From: a virus
Reading direction: 5' to 3' (one strand)
Virus record (IMG/VR): IMGVR_UViG_3300000545_000003
Coordinates: 1 to 29,436 of that record
Length of the DNA stretch: 29,436 nucleotides
Under the pieces are notes generated by a model. That model saw nothing but the letters and a program-made list of their open reading frames with translations. It did not search any database and had not been told where the DNA came from. Each line of letters begins with the position of its first letter. The first letter of the stretch is position 1. This document shows, piece by piece, positions 15,278 through 20,429 of this stretch. A program made the translations under genes and the position numbers.

Positions 15278-15981
15278 GCTAAAATAAATGCTTGATAAAT
15301 ATGTTTGGGGGTGTTCAGATGCCGATTTTCACTTGACCTAAACCCAAACGCGATTACTTACTCGCTTTCATCCCCTAACAATATGTGTGGGCACCTGTCG
15401 TTTTCGCCAATTCTAAGCTGAAATAAATGCCTGAAAAATACCAAACCCTAGACTTAGGGGGCTTTGACAAGCGTTGTGTGTAAGTGCAACTGTAAGCCTG
15501 AGCGCTTGAGTGAATGTCTGAAACGTTTCGTTTTCGCGCTTTCGACCGATTTTCAGCCGTTTTCATGACCTTTTCACGCAAAATCGATGGGTGTAGGCTC
15601 GATTTTGCGGGCTCAGCTTCATTTGGTCATAACTCAAGTTGTCTATAATCTTTCGCGCTTCCCCCTAAGATTTCAGGTTTTAGCCCGTTTTCTAGGGAAA
15701 ACCGCGGCTTTCTGCCAAACCCCCAAACAACCTAGGCCAACCTATTCAAAGGCCCTCAACCGTAACGGTGAGCCAATATGTGGGCAACCAATCTAAACGC
15801 CACTCAAAGCCCGGTAGGGGCCTTAGCAGGGCCGTTTTAGCCTGTTTCTCGGGCAAAAGGTCGGGTTTTAGGGCCTTTGAGCTCGTTTGAACGTAAGCCC
15901 GATTGACCCGCTATCCCCCGATAGCCTGGCTTTTGCCTCGATTTTAGGCTAAAATAAATGGTTTGGAAAATAGTTAGGGGG
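15278..15981 (+). repeat. Three dispersed AT-rich / G-run elements
   Basis: GCTAAAATAAATG at 15278-15290 and 15948-15960, and GCTGAAATAAATG at 15417-15429. Each is followed by a G-run (TTTGGGGG at 15304, TTAGGGGG at 15454 and at 15974). Start-to-start distance from element to G-run is 26 bases in the first and third copies and 37 in the second. The sequence before each is also related (CGATTTYAAG-like). They could be promoters (TAAAAT as a -10) or initiator boxes. Confidence 0.7.
15577..15609. repeat. 11-bp perfect inverted repeat
   Basis: CGCAAAATCGA (15577-15587) pairs with 15599-15609 across an 11-base loop. There is no T-tract on either side. It could be an operator or a structured RNA element within the noncoding region. 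Confidence 0.7.
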
Positions 15982-16224
15982 TTCAATCTCGCCTTGACTG
16001 AAACCCACACAAACAGTTTCCGCACCCGACTGCTAGGGCGAGTAAGTAGGCTTCGTTTTCTACGCAAAAATCGACCTTTGCAGCCTACTATCCGCGCCGA
16101 GCCTCTAGACAACACAAAGCCCCACTGATTCACGTGGAATCATGGGGCGATTGTAACTAACTCGACTTTATCAGCTGACTTTGATGAAGTGAGTCTCTAC
16201 TTAAAGTCACACTTCTAAATCAGT

Positions 16225-16270
16225 TGCTTTAATGTAAAGCACCTGCTTTAAATGTAAAGCACCTGCTTTA
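16225..16270. promoter_or_regulatory. Operator-like array, 2.5 copies
   Basis: Two palindromes, TGCTTTA-ATG-TAAAGCA (16225-16241) and the same with one extra A (16244-16261), are followed by a third half-site TGCTTTA (16264-16270), spaced 19-20 bases apart. Adjacent palindromes on the same helical face are typical of cooperative repressor binding. The binding protein is unknown. Confidence 0.65.
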
Positions 16271-16336
16271 GCATACTGATATTTGACTCAGTTACCGCTC
16301 GAAGCCGGTTGCTGATAGCTATTTTGATACCTAAAC

Positions 16337-16360
16337 AGGGGGCCGCATTTGCAGCCCCCT
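16337..16360 (-). terminator. Hairpin after the last cassette gene
   Basis: AGGGGGC (16337-16343) pairs with GCCCCCT (16354-16360) across a 10-base loop, starting seven bases after the stop of the 16368 gene. On the minus strand it is followed only by GTTTAGG, so termination would be weak. A second bulged hairpin lies at about 16119-16146. Confidence 0.5.
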
Positions 16361-16367
16361 AGAAGTC

Positions 16368-16592
16368 TCAGCGATTGCTGTCGAGGTAGAACCCAGTGCG
16401 CTTGTTATCCGCCCGTTCTAGCCTCGCCTGACGCAAGCAGCGGGCTAGCACGCGAGCCATCGGCTCATCCGAATAGCCGCGAACAGCCGCGAGCCAACGG
16501 ACACACTCCCCATTCTCGTAAACAGACACACACGCAAAGTTGGTTATCCAAGTTGCGTTTGTCTCAGTGTCCAGATTGATTCGAATAACCAT
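16368..16592 (-). CDS. Hypothetical small early protein
   Basis: A 74-residue protein (MVIRINLDTETNATWITNF...), with GAGG seven bases before the start. It has its own copy of the recurring promoter cassette (16631-16659) with a leader of about 30 bases. The C-terminal half is a basic helix (ARVLARCLRQARLERADNKR). It is the last gene before the noncoding region. Function unknown. Confidence 0.65.
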   Translation of the reverse strand: MVIRINLDTETNATWITNFACVSVYENGECVRWLAAVRGYSDEPMARVLARCLRQARLERADNKRTGFYLDSNR

Positions 16593-16630
16593 TTTGTTTC
16601 CTCACTTCGTTTCAGCCAACCGACAAGTTG

Positions 16631-16659
16631 GTTATGTGCCGATTTGACTAGCCGGTCAA
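16631..16659 (-). promoter_or_regulatory. Promoter cassette for the 16592 gene
   Basis: On the minus strand TTGACC (16659-16654), a 17-base spacer and CATAAC (16636-16631). The -35 lies in an inverted repeat TTGAC-N6-GTCAA (16644-16659). It is followed by the shared leader string CCAACTTGTCGGTTGG. Confidence 0.75.
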
Positions 16660-16688
16660 GCAAGTCATTCAAATAATCGACAAAACGA

Positions 16689-16847
16689 GTGAGCGCTCAC
16701 ATTCCAGACCCCAGGTATCAGGGGGAAGCCAGGGCTAGCTTCGATTCCTGGGGCTGTACGCCATCCTAGCGGCCGATAGGGGCCAGGGCTAGGTCAGTAT
16801 GGGCGAGGGCGTTTGCGGGCAACTGGAGCCAACGTCGCGAGCCTGTT
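16689..16847. other. GC-rich intergenic element with palindrome
   Basis: Contains the perfect 12-bp palindrome GTGAGCGCTCAC (16689-16700), CCCCAGG/CCTGGGG arms (16709-16715 with 16747-16753) and the string GCTAGGTC also found at 10.6 kb. At 16815-16838 there is a 24-base segment matching 14487-14510 at 19 of 24 positions. No gene is seen. It lies between the stop of the 16848 gene and the next cassette promoter. Confidence 0.45.
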
Positions 16848-17045
16848 TCAGGGCTCTAGCGACTGGGTTGGCTCAGTTGCTTCCAGTATCTCAACAATCG
16901 TGTGCAAGCATTGCGTCAATATATGCACGTGTGAACTAAGCCGGCCAATTTCAGTTGAATCCCCATATGGGTCATAAGCATCGATGGTGACGATTCTATC
17001 GCTAGCTGACTTAAGTGCTTCGAATATTTGCTTACGTTGGCTCAT
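16848..17045 (-). CDS. Hypothetical small protein
   Basis: A 65-residue mostly helical protein (MSQRKQIFEALKSASDRIV..., HVHILTQCLHTIVEILEA). Its ATG directly follows the preceding stop (TGA-ATG), so the two are probably co-translated. It is the third gene of a three-gene unit driven by the cassette promoter at 17537-17565. Function unknown. Confidence 0.6.
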   Translation of the reverse strand: MSQRKQIFEALKSASDRIVTIDAYDPYGDSTEIGRLSSHVHILTQCLHTIVEILEATEPTQSLEP

Positions 17046-17276
17046 TCACCATACCTCTAGACGTTGCTGATTGAAGACAAACGACTTGCGACCGTAGCGC
17101 TTGGCCAATCGAAGTAGACGAGCGTAGATAGTGGCTGGCGCATCGGCTGCAGTGGGAGTCCACCCAACCAATGGGTGAGTAAACCAAATGCTGCCGTCCT
17201 CAGCTTCAAATAGGCCGCATTCGATTGGTTGAAGTCCTTTACGTATTGGCATGTTTTGTGTCCCTTCACTTGTCAT
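17046..17276 (-). CDS. Hypothetical small protein
   Basis: A 76-residue protein with a possible small beta domain followed by a basic C-terminal helix: GLFEAEDGSIWFTHPLVGW, then ATIYARLLRLAKRYGRKSF. The start at 17276 overlaps the upstream gene by 11 bases; an ATG at 17252 preceded by AAGGGA is a reasonable alternative. Function unknown. Confidence 0.6.
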   Translation of the reverse strand: MTSEGTQNMPIRKGLQPIECGLFEAEDGSIWFTHPLVGWTPTAADAPATIYARLLRLAKRYGRKSFVFNQQRLEVW

Positions 17277-17529
17277 TGAAGCCTAGCTCAGAATAAGACC
17301 ACATGAGTTTGCCATCAATTAGGCGCTGCAATCTGTTTTGTGCCAGCCTTACGTTGCGATATTGCTCGGCCGCAAGCCCTTGCGTGTAAGTTGTCAGATA
17401 GCCTTCACTGTACAGCTTACGAGCATGGGCATATGCCCTAGATGCGAGTTCTTGCTCTCTGATAAGATGTTTGTGGGCATTTGCAAGGTCTATCTTGTAT
17501 GCCCGAAACCGTTGTTGTTTGCTTCGCAT
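17266..17529 (-). CDS. Hypothetical basic helical protein, possibly leaderless
   Basis: An 87-residue basic helical protein (MRSKQQRFRAYKIDLANAHKHL..., ARKLYSEGYLTTYTQGLAAEQYRNVRLAQNRLQRLIDG). There is no Shine-Dalgarno before the ATG. The -10 of its cassette promoter (TAGATA, 17542-17537) ends seven bases before the ATG, so transcription should start at or next to the start codon. It heads a three-gene unit. A nucleic-acid-binding role would suit the charge but is not shown. Confidence 0.62.
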   Translation of the reverse strand: MRSKQQRFRAYKIDLANAHKHLIREQELASRAYAHARKLYSEGYLTTYTQGLAAEQYRNVRLAQNRLQRLIDGKLMWSYSELGFNDK

Positions 17530-17536
17530 GAGTTAC

Positions 17537-17565
17537 TATCTAGCTGAGTCAAATAAGCTAGTCAA
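17537..17565 (-). promoter_or_regulatory. Promoter cassette with three AGTCAA repeats
   Basis: On the minus strand TTGACT (17565-17560), 17-base spacer, TAGATA (17542-17537). Two more TTGACT copies flank it at 17547-17552 and 17569-17574, in place of the inverted repeat seen in other copies. The shared string CAATCAACTATT lies at 17572-17583. Confidence 0.65.
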
Positions 17566-17578
17566 GTAAGTCAATCAA

Positions 17579-17908
17579 CTATTTCGATTTTAGATTGGCA
17601 AGTGTTTGCGCTCGAATCGAATGTGCAGCAGGGCTCATATGCCAGGCAAGGCTAACACCTTGAAGGTAGCCGCGAGAATGGACCGCGTCGATGCAACCTT
17701 CAACGATAACCCCATTTTGAAGCCTACGGTGGGGTGCTGCCGCTGGATGGCCACATGTGGTGCAGGTGTCAGCGACGGGGCAAGTGAAGCCGCGAGCGCG
17801 CAAGGATGCCTCAGCTTGGGCTTGAATCTCAAGGATTGCAGCCGATACTTTGGCTTGCGTTTTAGCTGACACTTTACGCATGGGTTTGAGTGTTGAGTAA
17901 ATATTCAT
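17579..17908 (-). CDS. Hypothetical Cys/His protein
   Basis: 109 residues from the ATG at 17908, chosen over 17929 because AAGGAACG lies just upstream of it. The N-terminal half is helical. The middle has CPVADTCTTCGHPAAAPH and a later EGCIDAVH, a cluster of Cys and His that could bind zinc. The end is helical (MSPAAHSIRAQTLANLKSK). It has its own cassette promoter (17941-17969). Function unknown. Confidence 0.62.
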   Translation of the reverse strand: MNIYSTLKPMRKVSAKTQAKVSAAILEIQAQAEASLRARGFTCPVADTCTTCGHPAAAPHRRLQNGVIVEGCIDAVHSRGYLQGVSLAWHMSPAAHSIRAQTLANLKSK

Positions 17909-17940
17909 TGCTTCGTTCCTTTGCTGCAATCGACAAGTTG

Positions 17941-17976
17941 GTTATGGGCTAGTTTGACTGTGCAGTCAACTAGCCC
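17941..17976 (-). promoter_or_regulatory. Promoter cassette for the 17908 gene
   Basis: On the minus strand TTGACT (17969-17964), 17-base spacer, CATAAC (17946-17941). The -35 lies in TTGACTGTGCAGTCAA (17954-17969), extended by GGGCTAG/CTAGCCC arms (17946-17952 with 17970-17976) into a nearly perfect 31-base palindrome. It is followed by CCAACTTGTCG. Confidence 0.75.
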
Positions 17977-17988
17977 AATCAACTATTT

Positions 17989-18237
17989 TCAATATTCGCT
18001 ATCTTCGAGTTTAAGCACGTCATTCCAAGACATTTTGCAAGTGCTCAATACCCAAAGGCCGTTAAAATCAGCCGCAATATGCTTTTTTGGCCATGCTGCA
18101 AAGGCAACATGGCAGTCAACTGGCATTATCACGTTAGGGTGAAATCCGCCATTGAGTAACCACTCGCGCAATGATTCAACATGTTCGCTAATCATGTGGC
18201 CACAAAGAATCGAGTTGAGTGCTGCTTTTGAGTCCAT
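17989..18237 (-). CDS. Hypothetical small early protein
   Basis: An 82-residue protein (MDSKAALNSILCGHMISEHV...) with AAGGA nine bases upstream. The centre is GGFHPNVIMPVDCHVAFAAWPKKH and the end acidic (LKLEDSEY). It has its own cassette promoter (18269-18296). I recognise no family. Small size, single-gene unit and early-type promoter suggest a host-takeover or accessory role, which is inference only. Confidence 0.62.
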   Translation of the reverse strand: MDSKAALNSILCGHMISEHVESLREWLLNGGFHPNVIMPVDCHVAFAAWPKKHIAADFNGLWVLSTCKMSWNDVLKLEDSEY

Positions 18238-18268
18238 GCTTCAATTCCTTTTCTCAGTCAACAAAACG

Positions 18269-18303
18269 AATATAGGCCGATTAACTGTGTAGTCAATCGG
18301 CCT
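18269..18303 (-). promoter_or_regulatory. Promoter cassette for the 18237 gene
   Basis: On the minus strand TTGACT (18296-18291), 16-base spacer, TATATT (18274-18269). AGGCCGATT/AATCGGCCT arms (18274-18282 with 18295-18303) surround the -35. This copy lacks the CCAACTTGTCG leader string. Confidence 0.7.
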
Positions 18304-18330
18304 AATCAACTATTCGCTCAAAGCGAGCAA

Positions 18331-18648
18331 TCAACCGTTATGTTGCTGCCAAACGATACGGGCGCCTTCAAGTGCGGCGCCAGTCAAAAAGGATTCAGCA
18401 AACGAGCCAACTACGTCCATTTCGGTCACTTCGACGGGGCAACGCTTTACAAGTTTCCAAGTGCGAATATAAAGGCCGCGCTCATTGCGGCTATTTGCCG
18501 TGGCGGTAGGAATGATGCGACCGCATTCAATGTGCCAACCATCGCTAGGGTGTTCAATGTGTCCATTGGCACAAAGGATGCCAACAACTTTGGCATTGCC
18601 GTAAAAACCTTCAACCAAATCGCCCAAGCGTGCATGTTCGTTAGTCAT
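18331..18648 (-). CDS. Hypothetical small early protein
   Basis: 105 residues from the ATG at 18648, chosen for AAGGAAG eight bases upstream; an earlier in-frame ATG at 18684 lies within the leader. The N-terminal half looks like a small beta-barrel (ARLGDLVEGFYGNAKVVGIL, HPSDGWHIECGRIIPT). The C-terminal half is helical (MDVVGSFAESFLTGAALEGARIVW). It has its own cassette promoter. No function recognised. Confidence 0.65.
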   Translation of the reverse strand: MTNEHARLGDLVEGFYGNAKVVGILCANGHIEHPSDGWHIECGRIIPTATANSRNERGLYIRTWKLVKRCPVEVTEMDVVGSFAESFLTGAALEGARIVWQQHNG

Positions 18649-18688
18649 CTTGTTTGCTTCCTTATTTGTTTGCCCAACCGACAAATTG

Positions 18689-18717
18689 GTTATGCAACGG
18701 TTTGACTAAGCGGTCAA
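18689..18717 (-). promoter_or_regulatory. Promoter cassette for the 18648 gene
   Basis: On the minus strand TTGACC (18717-18712), 17-base spacer, CATAAC (18694-18689), with TTGACTAAGCGGTCAA at 18702-18717 and the following leader string CCAATTTGTCGGTTGG. CAATCAACTATT lies at 18724-18735, overlapping the upstream gene's stop. Confidence 0.75.
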
Positions 18718-18730
18718 GCGATACAATCAA

Positions 18731-18994
18731 CTATTTGATTAAAGCGAGCCATTGCTCAAGCTCGTTAGCAATTTCATTCAAATTGCTATGCGGATTTACT
18801 ACAGCACGAAACCATCCCTCTGGAAGTATACCATTTGGCACAAAAGCAGTATCACCGATATGAATCGTCCAACGGTCCGCATTGCAGTGAAGGTATACCG
18901 CAACGGCTTGCCTTTCTTGCTTGGCATAACTCAATGCAGGCTTCAACGCATACACTAGTTCAGCTTGCGTCACTGAGATTTTGTTCGTTTCCAT
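18731..18994 (-). CDS. Hypothetical small protein, possibly leaderless
   Basis: An 87-residue protein (METNKISVTQAELVYALKPAL...). The middle is beta-like (VAVYLHCNADRWTIHIGDTAFV) and the end helical (LNEIANELEQWLALIK). The -10 of its cassette promoter (TAAAAC, 19006-19001) ends six bases before the ATG, so the mRNA would start at the start codon. Function unknown. Confidence 0.62.
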   Translation of the reverse strand: METNKISVTQAELVYALKPALSYAKQERQAVAVYLHCNADRWTIHIGDTAFVPNGILPEGWFRAVVNPHSNLNEIANELEQWLALIK

Positions 18995-19000
18995 AGGTCC

Positions 19001-19029
19001 GTTTTATGTTGATTTGAATACACAGTCAA
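19001..19029 (-). promoter_or_regulatory. Promoter cassette for the 18994 gene
   Basis: On the minus strand TTGACT (19029-19024), 17-base spacer, TAAAAC (19006-19001). The half-sites read TTGAC-N6-TTCAA. There is no CCAACTTGTCG leader string in this copy. Confidence 0.65.
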
Positions 19030-19074
19030 GCAATCCAATCAACAAATCGACAAATGCGAACAATCAATCAATTG

Positions 19075-19148
19075 AATCCCATAACTTTCGGTGTCAGCCT
19101 CAGATTGCGTTCAATCCCCTAACTTTCGTTTTAATCCCCTAACTTTCG
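19075..19148. repeat. Three 16-bp direct repeats
   Basis: AATCCCCTAACTTTCG at 19113-19128 and 19133-19148, with one mismatch (AATCCCATAACTTTCG) at 19075-19090. Start-to-start spacings are 38 and 20 bases. They lie in the gap between the 19184 gene and the first promoter cassette. The core CCCCTAA also recurs in the 14-16 kb noncoding region. They may be binding sites for a regulator or initiator. Confidence 0.75.
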
Positions 19149-19183
19149 CCGAAAACTCTCAGAACGTCAATGCGAGCGATTGC

Positions 19184-19501
19184 TCAAAAACTCGGGTCTC
19201 GATAGCTATCTCGCTGACCCAATATCAATACAGTTTTGCCAAATCTACCGGAATCGCCATATTCAAGCCAGCAACCTTTAGCGTTGCGAGCAAACCTTAT
19301 GATTATTGCATCGGCATTTGGAGTATGATTCCACTTTTGAACGCCATAGTAGTCATGCTCGATTGCAGGCGTTGCATTGTCTACCTGGACCCAGCAAGTT
19401 TTACCGCTATCTGATACGCGTACTACCGTTGCGCCATATCTATCGGTGATATAGCAAACAGTTGCACCCATACCGATTAGTGGAATGATATCTTTTGTCA
19501 T
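19184..19501 (-). CDS. Conserved phage/bacterial protein of unknown function
   Basis: 105 residues from the ATG at 19501. The pattern PLIGMGATVCYITDRYGATVVRV near the start, an internal VQKWNHTPN region and the ending LILGQRDSYRDPSF match a family of small proteins I have seen as conserved hypotheticals with 'GMGAT...TDR..ATV' and a C-terminal 'G.R..Y.DPSF'. I know of no assigned function. It is the last gene of the HTH-primase operon. Confidence 0.65.
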   Translation of the reverse strand: MTKDIIPLIGMGATVCYITDRYGATVVRVSDSGKTCWVQVDNATPAIEHDYYGVQKWNHTPNADAIIIRFARNAKGCWLEYGDSGRFGKTVLILGQRDSYRDPSF

Positions 19502-19524
19502 AATCCGCCTAGCCAACTGATCAA

Positions 19525-19683
19525 CTATTTCGTAATACGACTAATTGCTTGCTGAATCCACTCATGCAATCGAGCCAAGTCAACACTATTCATTGATTCA
19601 ATGTTCCACCAAATATCCGGCAAATCTGCATTCTTGACAGCAGTACGAATATCTCTAATCAACCGTTGTTTATAGCTTAACAT
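19525..19683 (-). CDS. Small hypothetical protein, 52 residues
   Basis: The ATG at 19683 opens a frame for MLSYKQRLIRDIRTAVKNAD... ending in LHEWIQQAISRITK. It is a basic, helical protein that fills the gap between the nucleotidyltransferase and the 19501 gene, 10 bases after the former's stop. There is no strong Shine-Dalgarno (GAAGA is 14 bases upstream). It ends at the shared string before the next gene. Real but unassigned; it could be a partner of the nucleotidyltransferase. Confidence 0.5.
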   Translation of the reverse strand: MLSYKQRLIRDIRTAVKNADLPDIWWNIESMNSVDLARLHEWIQQAISRITK

Positions 19684-19693
19684 AATCATTTAT

Positions 19694-20233
19694 TCATTCT
19701 TCGATGCGAGCTTGACGTACAACGCACTTCCATTTATCAGACAACCTAGGTGCAGTATTATCTAGATATTCCTGGATTTGCTCAATATCAATTGAACCGA
19801 TTTTTAATAGTTCAATCAAATCGGCGATATCTTTCTGTCGATTCGCTTTCAATTTTAGGTGAACTAGCGTGGGCATGCTCACGACTTGCAAATATTCGCT
19901 ATCCTTATAGCGCTTTAGCACTTCACGCTCGAATGCAGGTGTATCAGCATCGGTTGCCTCGAATGCCAGCATGTCCACCTTGACTTTCCCGATACTGATA
20001 ATCGGTACACGTAAGAGCACAAAGCCGCTAGCATTCTTTATGAACGCAGTATCAGTTACGAGAAAGTCAACATCCGAAGTAGTGCGCACATAGCCATGCG
20101 CGCCAACGGCCAATCCTCCGATTAGCACGTGCGCAATGTTATGTGCGCGCAGCGCTTCCGATGCTCTCAACATTGCGTCAATAACTTCACTTGCGACGAT
20201 ACCGTCAAGTTTCTCTAGACTTGGATTTGTCAT
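19694..20233 (-). CDS. Nucleotidyltransferase (MNT / AbiEii-like fold)
   Basis: A 179-residue protein of the polymerase-beta-like nucleotidyltransferase superfamily. The motif IGGLAVGAHGYVRTTSDVDFLV gives GG (39-40) and the catalytic pair D54 and D56; the third acid is probably D87 in KVKVDMLAF. The helical C terminus (residues about 120-170) is of the stand-alone minimal type. Members add a nucleotide to a protein or RNA, or act in toxin-antitoxin and abortive infection systems. Here it is coupled (ATGA) to a zinc-ribbon gene behind the primase. Its substrate is unknown. Confidence 0.78.
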   Translation of the reverse strand: MTNPSLEKLDGIVASEVIDAMLRASEALRAHNIAHVLIGGLAVGAHGYVRTTSDVDFLVTDTAFIKNASGFVLLRVPIISIGKVKVDMLAFEATDADTPAFEREVLKRYKDSEYLQVVSMPTLVHLKLKANRQKDIADLIELLKIGSIDIEQIQEYLDNTAPRLSDKWKCVVRQARIEE

Positions 20234-20421
20234 GGTTCAAACCTGAGTTTGCTCAACTTATCGGAGTTGACACCGTCTATGATGATATTTGAGGAGTTGC
20301 AATTGCCACACTTTTCTAGAAACTGAGCGCGCAACGATAGTCTCAGTTGCTTGCAATTGTAGCAATAATATTCCATTAGATTGGGGTTGTCTACTATGAC
20401 AACTTCTTCTATGATTTTCAT
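20230..20421 (-). CDS. Small zinc-ribbon protein
   Basis: A 63-residue protein with CYNC near residue 20 and CGNC near residue 38, a C-x2-C / C-x2-C ribbon. Both flanks are short and charged. It starts eight bases after the primase-helicase stop and overlaps the nucleotidyltransferase start by four bases. Zinc ribbons of this kind often bind DNA, RNA or a partner protein; coupling to the nucleotidyltransferase suggests they act together (inference). Confidence 0.65.
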   Translation of the reverse strand: MKIIEEVVIVDNPNLMEYYCYNCKQLRLSLRAQFLEKCGNCNSSNIIIDGVNSDKLSKLRFEP

Positions 20422-20429
20422 TGTTACGG

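Larger units (their letters stand above)
14263..16336. other. 2.1-kb noncoding region, candidate replication/control region
   Basis: No open frame here looks like a protein; those present are short, low in complexity or overlap repeats. The region contains: a C-free stretch (14697-14783) followed by a nearly G-free one (14784-14890) around a 14-bp inverted repeat; tandem 10-bp repeats (14999-15028); three copies of GCTRAAATAAATG followed by a G-run; an 11-bp stem at 15577-15609; a hairpin GCTATC-CCCC-GATAGC (15910-15925); five copies of TGTGGGCA between 14216 and 15786; and operator-like repeats at 16225-16270. A replication origin, a silent regulatory zone or a noncoding RNA are possible. 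The function is inferred, not shown. Confidence 0.5.

Noticed and set aside
15837-16133. 98-residue minus-strand open frame in the noncoding region
   Set aside because: No Shine-Dalgarno, low-complexity basic sequence, and it runs across one of the dispersed AT-rich repeats; a similar frame at 15375-15581 contains the same repeat-coded string, so both are repeat artefacts.
16689-16700. Palindrome matching the core of the ideal lac operator (GTGAGCGCTCAC)
   Set aside because: A 12-bp palindrome alone is weak evidence; there is no LacI-family gene in the window. Kept only as part of the GC-rich element.
16741-16750. TTCGATTCC resembling a tRNA T-loop
   Set aside because: No T-stem pairing, no anticodon or acceptor stem in the surrounding sequence.
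19075-19148. Possible CRISPR array
   Set aside because: Only three copies of a 16-bp repeat with spacings of 38 and 20 bases; the gaps are too short and unequal for spacers and no cas genes are present (the Cas4-like nuclease belongs to the recombination operon).
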